Assembly (NCBI RefSeq): GCF_037024155.1
Contig: NZ_JAYKTS010000019.1
Span: forward strand, 1-64,000
Source: Bacillus sp. 2205SS5-2
GTDB lineage: Bacteria > Bacillota > Bacilli > Bacillales > Bacillaceae_K
Direction of reading: 5' to 3'
DNA length: 64,000 nucleotides
Below are positions 1-8,484 of the stretch, one piece after another (position 1 is the stretch's first letter; every line of letters starts with the position of its first letter). The notes under the pieces were generated by a model. It was not told the DNA's origin. It saw nothing but the letters and a program-made list of their open reading frames with translations, and searched no databases. The position numbers and the translations under genes are program-made.

Positions 1-36
1 TTGAATCAAATTTGGGAAAGTGGTAGACTGTTTCAT
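1..36 (-). CDS. N-terminal fragment of a probable transposase, cut by the window edge
   Basis: Twelve codons (MKQSTTFPNLIQ) start at an ATG preceded by AAGGAG with good spacing and run off the left edge. The leader is bounded by a long inverted repeat (positions 39-113), a layout typical of an insertion-sequence end, so a transposase is inferred from context and not from homology. It could instead be an ordinary gene with a hairpin leader. Confidence 0.4.
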   Translation of the reverse strand, partial: MKQSTTFPNLIQ

Positions 37-38
37 AG

Positions 39-105
39 GGACGCTCCTTTTTAAATTGTTTGTGTCGTAACAACAATTTTACTAAAAGGGCGTCCTTTTT
101 TGTAG
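39..105. repeat. Imperfect inverted repeat, possible IS terminus
   Basis: The arm at about 39-60 (GGACGCTCC then T-rich then AATTGTT) is nearly complementary to the arm at about 80-104 (AACAATTTTACTAAAAGGGCGTCC reduced to its ends AACAATT and GGGCGTCC), with a short loop. It lies between the start codon at 36 and T-rich sequence. It may be an insertion-sequence end or a leader hairpin. Confidence 0.4.
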
Positions 106-113
106 TTTTTTAA

Positions 114-495
114 TGGATTTAATTGGTTAATCAACACTCTTGACATTAAATATCAAAATGGGAAGAACCACAAAACTAGTGAATCCATAGAGAATCGAAT
201 CAATGCAAACAAACAAATATCACCTATCCTACTCATTCAGTCATCCCCATTTTCTTCTTTTCGTTTTTTGGCAAACTCTGACTTTGAGTACAAACATTCT
301 CACTTCCCACCTCAATTTGACTTAATTTACTTTTCCAAAATAATAATATAATTCTCAATGTAATTTCGCCATATTACTATTTAAGAGCTACTTTCGGTAG
401 TTATTTCATCAAAAACTTGTATGATATGGCACTTCCAACTCATGCTGAAAACAGCATTTCCAGAGAAAATACCCTTATTAATAGAGGACATAAAA
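114..495. other. Intergenic stretch with no recognised feature
   Basis: AT-rich sequence with stops in all frames. I see no RNA gene, repeat or convincing promoter in it. Confidence 0.5.
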
Positions 496-1782
496 TTACC
501 AGCCATACTGTATAGGTACCGCTCCAAATTCTTCTTCAATTGATACGAAATCAGGTTCTACTCCCTCCGCGATTTTTAATACTTCTACATTGAATTCCCA
601 CTCATCTCCGAAATCAAATAAGTAGAGGAAACCCTTCCCATCGTATAGTTGTAAGTCACCTATTTTCACATCCGTCACATACGGTCCTTGTAAATCATTA
701 GGGGAATTATAGCAATCTTGACTAAATTTTTTTCCGTCCATAAAAAAAGAATATAAATGGTCATCGTCAAGTTCAAACGCTAGCTGGATTATGTTATGAA
801 CATCTAGGAGCGTGTGAGAACTAGAAACTCGGATTATTCTCCAGCATGATGAACTCAGTTTTACTTTAAGTAAATATGATCCTCTCTGAAAACAAGGTCG
901 TTTCTTTGTTAACGTCCGGAATAATTCGCCTTTAGGAAACAAGGAGCTCATTTGTACACTTAGTGGTTCGATATTCTTCTCTTCTTCTGACATCAATTCA
1001 TTTGATAGCTCATCGGATAGATTTAGTAGGCTACCCAATAAATGTGTTGAATGCATAAACGAATGATGTTCACTCGGCTCCCATGTTTCGAGTAATATAT
1101 GCTGAATCTCCTTGAAAAAAGGAGTTAAACGAATCGATAATGCATTTGTTGAGTTCGCTTTTCCCTCATAGTCATCCTTTCCCTGATCTAATTCAAAAGT
1201 CCAAAATCCAAAATAACTAAAATAATATAAAAAATGTCCATAAGTTTTAGTATATTTCTCAATATCCGGGAACTCTTTCAAATTGATCTCTTGATTAGAA
1301 GGTACACTCTCCAATACTTCAAAGAAAAAGTCAATATCAGTAGGTGCTTTTTTCCATTTCTCTCCTTGTAGATTCTGCCAATCAACCTCCTGCCAAAACG
1401 TTTCAAACAGGGTGATAAATTGTTCGGTATCTGTCAGCTTCTTGAACTCCTCAATTCGTTGGTGTTGAATCATGGCGATTACTGAAGATTGCTTTCGATT
1501 CACTTTGATGAAATCTAGCACGACAGAAAGGTGGTAAAACAGATGAATGATTGGGTACCCAATTTGAGTCGCAGATGGGGAAACATCTCCCTTCACCCCT
1601 TTCATTTGCTCCTGAATAGACATTAAATCTTTTTTGGTAAAGTACCCTTTTGCTTTAGTTAATTTAATTGAATGTGTTTTTAGATAAGATAAATAGATTC
1701 TAAAGTTTTCGACTAGATAGGCTGGTTTTTCTTTGGTAATCCTTATTTCATTTTTATCGTTAAAATTTTTTGTCAACATCAT
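496..1782 (-). CDS. PRiA4b ORF-3-like domain protein with an uncharacterised N-terminal region
   Basis: The protein has 428 residues. The last ~130 residues resemble the plasmid pRiA4b ORF-3 fold: a strand-rich segment (LLKVKLSSSCWRIIRVSSS), then HTLLDVHNIIQLAFELDDDHLYSFFMDG, then YLFDFGDEWEFNVEV. The first ~290 residues are helical and acidic and I do not recognise them. The ATG start follows AAAGGAGATG. The gene stands alone. The molecular function of this family is not established; it is common in bacterial accessory regions. The family assignment rests on the FDFGDEWEF-type signature. Confidence 0.75.
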   Translation of the reverse strand: MMLTKNFNDKNEIRITKEKPAYLVENFRIYLSYLKTHSIKLTKAKGYFTKKDLMSIQEQMKGVKGDVSPSATQIGYPIIHLFYHLSVVLDFIKVNRKQSSVIAMIQHQRIEEFKKLTDTEQFITLFETFWQEVDWQNLQGEKWKKAPTDIDFFFEVLESVPSNQEINLKEFPDIEKYTKTYGHFLYYFSYFGFWTFELDQGKDDYEGKANSTNALSIRLTPFFKEIQHILLETWEPSEHHSFMHSTHLLGSLLNLSDELSNELMSEEEKNIEPLSVQMSSLFPKGELFRTLTKKRPCFQRGSYLLKVKLSSSCWRIIRVSSSHTLLDVHNIIQLAFELDDDHLYSFFMDGKKFSQDCYNSPNDLQGPYVTDVKIGDLQLYDGKGFLYLFDFGDEWEFNVEVLKIAEGVEPDFVSIEEEFGAVPIQYGW

Positions 1783-2258
1783 TCATCTCCTTTGCTGATA
1801 TTATAAATTAGAGCATACGTGACTATTATATCCTGCAGTATTTTCGATTTCACTACTCTTTTAAAGGATCCTTTCGTAAACGTGGTTGTTATAGAATTTA
1901 TTATTTTGAGGAAACATTTATTTTTCAGAAAAATATCCTTAATCTCTAACGGTGAAATAACCCAAAACCACTCATATACACAGTTTGTTGAATACTAGCG
2001 AACAATGTGAAAACTGTCTCTTCAATAATGGCTCTATTCGAATAGTTTGTTACAAAAAAATTATAATAGATGGATTTAACTATTTCATTTTCATCAGAAA
2101 TTTTTGATTAATAATACAAGAAGATGCTCGAAACCCTTCTTAATCATGATTTACAAACTAATGTAAAGAGCAACAATTCTTTCGAAAACAGCTTTAATAG
2201 AAGAATTTAACGAAAGTGGATAGATAACTTAGCTTCTGCCCATGGTTACACTTAAAAA
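1783..2258. other. Intergenic stretch with degenerate repeat ends
   Basis: No gene is visible. Short pieces near 2018-2060 (GGCTCTATTCGAATAG) and 2188-2202 (TTCGAAAACAGCTTT) match the ends of the dispersed repeat family described for this window and are probably eroded copies. Confidence 0.45.
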
Positions 2259-2444
2259 AGGCTGTTTTCTCAAAGATTTTGGCTTTTCGAATAAGAAGAA
2301 ATCACTTGACTTGTAGGACTTCGTGATCTTTTCATAATGAAAACTTCTTCATTTCTAGATAAAATGGAAGAAATCAATCGAGAAAAAACCCCTACTGCCT
2401 GTTTTTCCTTTGTGTCAAGAGCAACAAAGTATCCGAAAAGAGCC
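2259..2444. repeat. Dispersed palindromic repeat, modules C and B
   Basis: This 186-bp copy starts AGGCTGTTTTC and ends CGAAAAGAGCC. Its left half (TTTTCGAATAAG to TTCGTGATC) is the module also seen at the tail of the 13.7 kb and 27.9 kb copies. Its right half (TTTCTAGATAAAA, AAATCAATCGA, CTACTGCCTGTTTTT, GAGCAACAAAGTAT) is the module seen inverted at 13.77-13.86 kb and again at 51.9 kb and 53.7 kb. Confidence 0.8.
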
Positions 2445-3069
2445 AACAAAAAATAATATATACTTTTTAGCAGATATTAATTTATTTTGTCTTTCATGAT
2501 TCAGAATTTACAAATAAAAATTGAATAGCTTCATGAACGGAATATGAGAGGTAAATGAATAACCTAATTTATTACAACAGACATGACACCCTGGGACTAG
2601 AATATAATGATTTCATTTTTCGTTTTTAGTTAGTGGCTACATGATGCGGTTTCCGGGCGAAATCAACTTACATTTATGCTTTGTCATATCACTAGTCCTA
2701 CAATGTCTCCTTCAATTCTGTCATTTTCATTTCAAGAAATTCCACTTTTCTTAGTGTAAAAATCATTATTGTATCCCCTTTTTTCAAAAATGGAAGCTGA
2801 CCACACTTCCATCTTTGAAAAAAAATATCTAGCTATTCTAATTCATCTTCCGCAGCCTTTTAGTGACAGAGCTCTTATATTTGTACTATACAAGGAGAAT
2901 ATTTTTAACATAGACAGGAAAAAGAAAAGTGCATGGTTCAGGAAGAAATACCAAAAAAATTTCTATTTTTATCTTTTCTTGATTTTTCAAATTAGCCAAC
3001 TTTTCCAATCAACCCGCTACTAATATGATAAACTAAAAAGTATCGACGGATTAATAAGAGGTGTATTTT
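2445..3069. other. Intergenic stretch without a supported gene
   Basis: An 84-codon frame lies here but has no ribosome-binding site, no clean start and an AT-driven composition. I see no RNA gene. The last few bases hold the AGAGGTG site for the next gene. Confidence 0.4.
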
Positions 3070-3261
3070 ATGAAACGCTTTACTATAATCGGAGTAATTG
3101 CTCTGATTGTACTAATACTTTGTATAAGTATTTTAAATAATGATTACGAGGAAATTGGAAAAAGTATGATTTTAACAATTTCTATTGGTGGAGCAATTCT
3201 TTCGGGAGTCATCACTTATTTTTTATTTCCACAACACGAAAAGGATGTAACAGGTAAGTAA
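3070..3261 (+). CDS. Small two-TM membrane protein of unknown function
   Basis: The protein has 63 residues starting at MKRFTIIG. A GTG codon nine bases upstream is part of the AGAGGTG ribosome-binding site, so the ATG was preferred. Two hydrophobic helices are visible (about residues 4-24 and 35-53), separated by an acidic NDYEEIGKS turn, with a short charged tail ending DVTGK. It is monocistronic and followed directly by a strong terminator. I do not recognise a family. Confidence 0.65.
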   Translation: MKRFTIIGVIALIVLILCISILNNDYEEIGKSMILTISIGGAILSGVITYFLFPQHEKDVTGK

Positions 3262-3269
3262 ACGGTGTA

Positions 3270-3305
3270 AAGCAAACTACTTTGAATAGTAGTTTGCTTT
3301 TTTTT
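3270..3305 (+). terminator. Rho-independent terminator
   Basis: AAAGCAAACTACT pairs with AGTAGTTTGCTTT and is followed by a run of T. It lies nine bases after the small membrane protein gene. Confidence 0.9.
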
Positions 3306-3365
3306 GCATTTCATCTAGTTTTATTTTAAATATACCTTCTTTCATTTAATGAAAGTCTCTATTTT

Positions 3366-3574
3366 CTAACGTAACGGTACAAGTCTCCAACTTCTTTGGC
3401 CGAAAATTCGAAGCAGTTGGTTAAGCGGATAATGTCGTTTTTTTCACTACCTTGGATCGAATAAAGCGCATGGAATTTCCATCTTGGTGCTATATTGAAT
3501 ATTCCCTAAAAAGAGTGCTTGATCATGAAAAAAGTGGTTTTCTGGCACTGCCAATAGTTCGGAAAGATCTACAT
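3366..3574 (-). pseudogene. Frameshifted remnant of an unidentified gene
   Basis: On the minus strand an ATG at 3574 opens MNVDLSELLAVPENHFFHDQ and the frame continues to a stop near 3450. In another frame a coding-like segment (APRWKFHALYSIQGSEKND, then a stretch ending LYRYVRK and a stop at 3366) continues the same direction. One frameshift near 3500 would join them into a polypeptide of about 68 residues. The amino-acid composition is protein-like, unlike the surrounding AT-rich DNA. I do not recognise the family and no ribosome-binding site is clear. Confidence 0.35.
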
Positions 3575-3934
3575 TCATGGCATTTTTCTTTAATCATATG
3601 ATGAATCAAACATCCTAGTCACAATGTCGATTAAACTGATTATTGACACTATTCTCTTCCAAATAAATGAATGGCATTGGAATCGATTCCGATGCCATTC
3701 AACCGTTTGCGACCGATCAGAGTCCTTGGCGGATAAAATGGCTTCTAAATCGACACAGTTCATTCATTCTTTATGACCACTAGCGAATGAAGACGACACT
3801 TCCCTTTAGTCTTCCAAAAAGTGATCAAGGCTTTTGGCTCAATCTCAAGTACCTGGTTGAGGAATCGATCACATGTAGGCGACTAATGGCAAGAAAAAAT
3901 CGGATGGTTTTAATTCTCTTTTGTTTGGATCATA

Positions 3935-4092
3935 AGGCTTGTTTGGAAAGTTTATTCTTCGTACCAGTTTATAATCTATATATAGCTTTGTTTCGGGCAT
4001 CATATCATCGAGTTTTTGATGGAAATCAACAGTAATAGGGCAGGTTTAATCAAAAATCAGATGAAATAGCTACAATTTGTACGGAAAGAGCC
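3935..4092. repeat. Dispersed palindromic repeat, type A
   Basis: This 158-bp copy begins AGGCTTGTTTGG and ends GTACGGAAAGAGCC, in the orientation opposite to the 31.9 kb copy. Core words shared with other copies are AGCTTTGTTTCGGGCATCAT, TTTTTGATGGAAATCAACAG and AATCAGATGAAATAGC. The flanks GATCATA and TTTCATA match at 5 of 7 positions, suggesting an eroded target duplication. The 82-codon open frame that runs into it is therefore not a gene. Confidence 0.85.
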
Positions 4093-4632
4093 TTTCATAT
4101 AGACATGATGTGCATAGACCTTTCATACAAATCTGAAGAAAGTGAATACCACGTTCACGGAAGTTGAGAAGCATGTATATTTTCAAACTCAATAAATCTT
4201 TGAAGTACTTTCTTATACTTCAGCTGTTTCGCAACCTTCTCCGGACTTTCGCATTCATTTAAATGGACACCAATAGAGAGTTGATGAATTTTATTGGTCG
4301 TTCACTTATGTGGATGTTGTGGTATTCCAGCCCATGAATTTGCTCCTATTAATTAGATTTTTGGGCGAGAACTACCCACCGTAATAATATGGAGTTTTAT
4401 TATTCACAGAAACGTGGTTTTATCATAATTTACAGGAGAACATATTCTACTAATTTTTCAAAAAATATTGATAAATCAATAAATCATTAATTCAAATCTA
4501 ATGATTTATTTCACTTAAATTAGACAAGTATCTATACAAATTCATTCAAACAACCATATGTTAATATGAACCAACCTATAAGAGGAAATTTTTTTACACC
4601 TATGTTGAATCTGCTTTTCGGAGGTGAAATGA
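4093..4632. other. Intergenic stretch, AT-rich
   Basis: I see no gene, RNA or complete repeat. A long run of A/T words precedes the GGAGGTG site of the arginine/glycine-rich peptide at its right end. Confidence 0.4.
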
Positions 4633-4746
4633 ATGCCGTTTTACGGATATAGATTTGGCCGTTTTGGTCGCGGGAGAAGATTTGGAAGACGTGGATTCCA
4701 TGTTAGATTTGGGAGACGTGGATTTGGAAGACACGGGAGATATTAA
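4633..4746 (+). CDS. Arg/Gly/Phe-rich 37-residue micro-protein
   Basis: An ATG at 4633 sits six bases after a perfect GGAGGTG. The 37-residue product begins MPFYGYRFGRFGRG and repeats RRFGRRGF-type units, ending GRHGRY. It contains 13 Arg, 10 Gly and 6 Phe and no acidic residue, so it is extremely basic. The overlapping longer open frame in another phase has no such site. Low-complexity RG-rich micro-proteins are common near sporulation genes, and two YjcZ-type genes and spoVIF follow, so a spore or nucleic-acid-binding role is possible but is inference only. Confidence 0.6.
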   Translation: MPFYGYRFGRFGRGRRFGRRGFHVRFGRRGFGRHGRY

Positions 4747-4795
4747 TACGAAATTTACAAGGAGTCTTCCGGATAAGGAGTCTCCCTCTTTTGCT

Positions 4796-4862
4796 AAGGC
4801 TCTTTTCGCAATTAATCAAAAATCAGATGAAATAGCCACAGTGTATATGAAAAGAGCTTTTG
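4796..4862. repeat. Internally deleted copy of the dispersed repeat
   Basis: The segment starts AAGGCTCTTTTCG and ends GTATATGAAAAGAGCTTTT, with AATCAGATGAAATAGCCACA between. It keeps both inverted ends of a type A copy but lacks most of the interior. Confidence 0.75.
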
Positions 4863-5093
4863 CAAAATACTTAAACTAAGACTTTATTCGTAAATTTTGT
4901 TGGTATTCGCAAAAAAAAGGATGACAATCCCGTGCTATATCTTTATTGAAAATGAAGTTGGTACGAAATGAACACTGAAGTTTTTCTCTATCGTAATTTA
5001 CTCACTTCCGTGAAAAGTAACAATCTTTGAGAATACTGCCAAAGCTAAAAATCATGAAAAAAGAGAACAGTTTTATCTGTCCTCTTCGAATTT

Positions 5094-5201
5094 TTAGTAT
5101 CCTCCGCCGTAACCACCTACAGCTGCTGCTCCAACGATAATTAACAAGATGAATAATACGACAATTAACGCAAATCCACCTGCATATCCGCCTCCTGACA
5201 T
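5094..5201 (-). CDS. YjcZ family sporulation micro-protein
   Basis: The 35-residue product has a Gly-rich head (MSGGGYAGG), one hydrophobic helix ([19 protein letters not shown]) and a Gly/Tyr tail (GGYGGGY). This is the signature of the YjcZ/TIGR01732 tiny membrane proteins of bacilli. GGGGTG precedes the ATG at good distance. It shares the minus strand with spoVIF and a second YjcZ gene, as in B. subtilis where yjcZ neighbours spoVIF. Its exact role is unknown. Confidence 0.9.
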   Translation of the reverse strand: MSGGGYAGGFALIVVLFILLIIVGAAAVGGYGGGY

Positions 5202-5522
5202 TCACTACACCCCATTTCATCGAAATATTCCGAATGGAAAGGACCATTCTCTATACTATATTGTGATAAGTAACAATCAGTGTAGGCATTCTAATGTTAT
5301 TTTGAAAAATAGTTCGTCCATTTATTAGGATGATTTTGTAAAGTTTGTTGGTTTCAGTCCAGCCTACAAGTTTTGGAAAAAAATGAATTGGATCATCTAT
5401 TTGAAATTAAGAACTGGTTATTTGCACAAAATGATTGATTCGTTAGCATCAATGTGCAAGAAATGAGCCATTCATTTTTATTGATGAAGGACCGATAGCG
5501 CTTTTTATCAATGTTGATAAAA
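5202..5522. other. Spacer between the YjcZ-type gene and spoVIF
   Basis: AT-rich, no gene. It should contain the promoter of the YjcZ-type gene, probably a sporulation-sigma promoter, but I cannot assign boxes with confidence. Confidence 0.3.
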
Positions 5523-5780
5523 TTAATTTTTCTTTTTCATCATCTTGGCCAAACCAGAAAAATCCTTTGGTACCTTTCCTGTTAAAATGGCATGGACAAT
5601 CTTATCTTCCTTTTCTTTTGAAATTGGTCGATTGGCTACATTTGAAACTTTCTTCACAAGATTTCGAACGGTTGTTTCGTCTTTTAAGTTGGCTCCTTTT
5701 GCAGATTGGGCTAGTTTCATAACTTCATTCATTTTGACTCCCGTTTTTTTTTCAATATTTCCAAAAAATTTATTAAGCAT
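5523..5780 (-). CDS. spoVIF: Stage VI sporulation protein F
   Basis: The 85-residue product begins MLNKFFGNIEKKTGVKMNEV and carries KLAQSAKGANLKDETTVRNL and ISKEKEDKIVHAILTGKVP, matching SpoVIF (YjcC) of bacilli closely in length and sequence. AAGGAGG lies upstream of the ATG. SpoVIF is known to be needed for late spore-coat assembly in B. subtilis, acting through stability or activity of the coat regulator GerE. The flanking YjcZ-type genes support the call. Confidence 0.93.
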   Translation of the reverse strand: MLNKFFGNIEKKTGVKMNEVMKLAQSAKGANLKDETTVRNLVKKVSNVANRPISKEKEDKIVHAILTGKVPKDFSGLAKMMKKKN

Positions 5781-6022
5781 GATTTTCCTCCTTTCATTAG
5801 AAGGTACTGCTACTATTGAATTGATTGTTCTAAAAGGTATTGATACAATTTAGTGAGGAAACCTCTCCCTTTCTGAGTGAGATTGTTAATTGAGTCAGAA
5901 TATATTCACAATGGGGATGAGTTTAGAGTCTCAAGGACTGCTGTATATTGTATTCTTGAGTAATAGATTCATTAGAAATAGTAAAAAAAGGACCTATCTT
6001 ATTGATAGGCCTCATTGAAAAC

Positions 6023-6139
6023 TTAATAAAAACAAGCGGCGCCTACAATAATCAACAAGATAAAGAGGACTACGATCAAAACAAAGCTATTCCCATAGCC
6101 TCCGCCGTATCCATAACCTCCAGTGCTACCACAACACAT
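6023..6139 (-). CDS. Second YjcZ family sporulation micro-protein
   Basis: The 38-residue product begins [19 protein letters not shown], continues with a hydrophobic helix [16 protein letters not shown] and ends CFY. AGGTGGTG precedes the ATG. It shares the [15 protein letters not shown] core with the copy at 5.1 kb, so the two are paralogues flanking spoVIF. Cysteines at positions 2, 3 and 36 are an unusual feature that could allow cross-linking (inference). Confidence 0.88.
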   Translation of the reverse strand: MCCGSTGGYGYGGGYGNSFVLIVVLFILLIIVGAACFY

Positions 6140-6857
6140 ATGACTTCACCACCTATACTTATCATTTGAGAAATTGTCTCTAAGATAGACTATGATGAAG
6201 GGGTGTAAATTGTATAGGGTATGTATCACAAGTATCGAAATTTCCTCATCGAAGAAAGGTTTAATAACTGGATTAATAAAAATCACAGAAAATCTCCCTC
6301 TCATTAAGAGCATTCCGAAAATTACTATGTTGTAAATTTATTTGAAAAAACTCTTCATCCATAAACAGAGTTAAATCTAACCTATATAGTTCAATCTCAT
6401 GAATAACAGAAATATTTCCACTTACAATCATGACCCCAAATTCTCAAAAAATGCATTTCAAATCGCCTTTAATTTTCATTGATATCGTCTTCAAATTTAA
6501 AGTCCCCTGTTTTGTATCACTAAAAGAACTTACCATTCATTCTTATGGAAGCACTGATAAAACTTACTTTTCTCGACTGAAATAGTGTTTCCTTACTATC
6601 AAACTTGTTAATTAAAATCGGGTTTCATCCCAATTGAAGAGTTTAATGTATGAATTACCAATATTTACTCACAATCATCTTGAACTGAATTTTTTTAGAT
6701 AAATAGTTGGTCTAAGGTAGGCACATCAATGACAATTCTATGAAAATACTTAGGGTAATACTACCTTTATTAGAGATAGATACTACTTCGAAAAGCTATA
6801 TCCCCTCGAGAATACAGTCTTAGTACTTAATGAAGGAAATAAGAAAGGATGTACAAA
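6140..6857. other. Long intergenic stretch without a recognised gene
   Basis: No open frame with a ribosome-binding site and no repeat copy is visible. The right end contains the AAAGGA site of the next gene. Confidence 0.4.
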
Positions 6858-7340
6858 ATGAAGAAAACTATCAGTATGATAATTTGTTTTTGGTTGACAT
6901 TTGTCTGTGTCACATCTGCTCAAACAAACTTATCAGACTCTTCTACCCTCTTAGAAAAAACACTCACCGCTAGCTTACAAAATGAATACAAAGCACAAGC
7001 CAGGTACAATGCAATAATTCAAGAATTTGACCAGTTTATTCCATTTGTTCAAATCAAAGAAGCGGAACAGAGGCATATCGATGCTATTCAAAGACTGTTT
7101 GAAGACTATAATCTGCCTATACCTGAAAATAAGGCGCAATTGACTATCAACACACCAAACTCGTTAAAGGATGCATTCAACCAAAGTGTTAGAGCTGAAA
7201 TTAATAATATTGAGATGTATGAAGAATTCATTCATCTTGACAACTTGCCTTCCGATGTCGAAAGGATTATGAACAATAATGCGAAGGCTTCACGCATGAA
7301 TTTATCCGCACTGGAACGAGGAGCCGGTCGATATCGATGA
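6858..7340 (+). CDS. Secreted ferritin-like (DUF2202-type) protein
   Basis: The product has 160 residues starting at MKKTISMI; the ATG nine bases upstream lies inside the AAAGGATG ribosome-binding site and was rejected. Residues 1-22 form a signal peptide ending near TSAQ. The mature part has four helices with ferritin-like positions: NEYKAQARY, EAEQRHIDAIQRLFEDY, RAEINNIEMYEEF and KASRMNLSALER. The helix-4 motif of the family is usually SRNHL; here it reads SRMNL, so one expected metal ligand seems absent. No operon partner is close. Metal binding or storage at the cell surface is inferred. Confidence 0.75.
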   Translation: MKKTISMIICFWLTFVCVTSAQTNLSDSSTLLEKTLTASLQNEYKAQARYNAIIQEFDQFIPFVQIKEAEQRHIDAIQRLFEDYNLPIPENKAQLTINTPNSLKDAFNQSVRAEINNIEMYEEFIHLDNLPSDVERIMNNNAKASRMNLSALERGAGRYR

Positions 7341-7546
7341 TTTTTATGCTTAATTGAGGATTAAACTAGGGTAAAAATGATGGACAAATGAGGAAGATTA
7401 AAAGGTAATTTCACATCATTTATTAATTGCAACTATATTTTTCGTGGAAATCGCTTACATTTTTTAAAATATGAATACTCTATAAACATTGACTAATTTC
7501 TCTTGCCGGACACTTCTAATTAAGGTAGAGTAATTGTAATATTAAT

Positions 7547-8422
7547 GTGAAATACATCACACACTATTGGAAAGAAGTGTTTCAATTGAATGATGGAATT
7601 AGACAATGTACTGAGCTTGCCTTAAAGAAGAAAAGAATTTTAGAGGGATCTGTTGTCAACTACTTAGTTCGTGCTGCCTTAGCTGGAGTCTATATTGGAT
7701 TTGCTATAATTTTATGCTTTAAACTAGGAGAATCCTTTCGACTAGTCGATTCCCCGGCCATTTATTTAATGACATCGATTTTTTTCGGAATCGCATTATT
7801 ATTGATTATTTATGGTGATGCGGAGCTATTCACTGGAAATACAATGTATTTTTCAATCAGTACATTACGAAAAGAAACATCATGGAGAGATCTTGTTAGC
7901 AATTGGCTTGCTTGTTATTGCGGAAATATTTTAGGTGCCTTATTTTTTACAGCCATATTTATTGGAACAGGGCTATTCAGTGATATTAGCGAAAATCATC
8001 TCCTTTTTTATTTTGCTGAAAAGAAAATGCATGGTACTACTTTAGAGTTAGTATTCAGAAGTATTCTTTGTAATTGGCTTGTATGCCTAGCCATATGGAT
8101 TCCAATGCAACTCAAAGGGGATGGCGCTAAGGTAATGGCTATGATGTTACTTGTGTTTACCTTCTTCCTTTCTGGTTATGAGCATAGTATTGCTAATTTT
8201 GTTTTATTCTCATTAGCACTAGCACTACCACATCCGGAAACTATTACATTCGCTGGCATGGTTCACAATATTCTCCCGGTAACGATTGGAAATATCATTG
8301 GTGGTGCAGTATTTATGGGAGCCCTTTACACCTTTTTGTCTTCTCCTGCAAAAAGAAAAGATCCTGCACTTGTAGTGGTAAAAGAACCCCTCTTTCATTT
8401 TCCGAAATTAAAACGCAATTAA
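7547..8422 (+). CDS. Formate/nitrite transporter family protein
   Basis: The product has 291 residues with six hydrophobic helices and the FNT hallmarks: RAALAGVYIGFAIIL in helix 1, GDAELFTGNT after helix 2, NWLACYCGNILGALF in helix 3, RSILCNWLVCLAIWIPMQ and GYEHSIANF, then NIIGGAVFMG. These match NirC/FocA/YwcJ channels that move nitrite or formate across the membrane as pentamers. The start is GTG with only a weak ribosome-binding site. A strong terminator follows, so it is monocistronic. Which anion it carries cannot be read from sequence. Confidence 0.9.
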   Translation: MKYITHYWKEVFQLNDGIRQCTELALKKKRILEGSVVNYLVRAALAGVYIGFAIILCFKLGESFRLVDSPAIYLMTSIFFGIALLLIIYGDAELFTGNTMYFSISTLRKETSWRDLVSNWLACYCGNILGALFFTAIFIGTGLFSDISENHLLFYFAEKKMHGTTLELVFRSILCNWLVCLAIWIPMQLKGDGAKVMAMMLLVFTFFLSGYEHSIANFVLFSLALALPHPETITFAGMVHNILPVTIGNIIGGAVFMGALYTFLSSPAKRKDPALVVVKEPLFHFPKLKRN

Positions 8423-8454
8423 GCAAACGTGAAACTATGTAAAATAAATGGACA

Positions 8455-8484
8455 AAAGCACAAGGGAAGCCCTTGTGCTTTTTG
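8455..8484 (+). terminator. Rho-independent terminator
   Basis: AAAGCACAAGGG pairs with CCCTTGTGCTTT across a three-base loop, followed by T residues. It closes the FNT transporter gene. Confidence 0.92.

Noticed and set aside
2769-3023. 84-codon open frame on the plus strand
   Set aside because: No ribosome-binding site, unnatural Lys/Phe-rich composition, no recognisable domain.
3787-4035. 82-codon open frame on the plus strand
   Set aside because: Its 3' third lies inside a dispersed-repeat copy (3935-4092) and it has no ribosome-binding site.
4655-4879. 74-codon acidic open frame
   Set aside because: It is an out-of-phase reading of the Arg/Gly micro-gene followed by a repeat remnant; the real frame has the GGAGGTG site.
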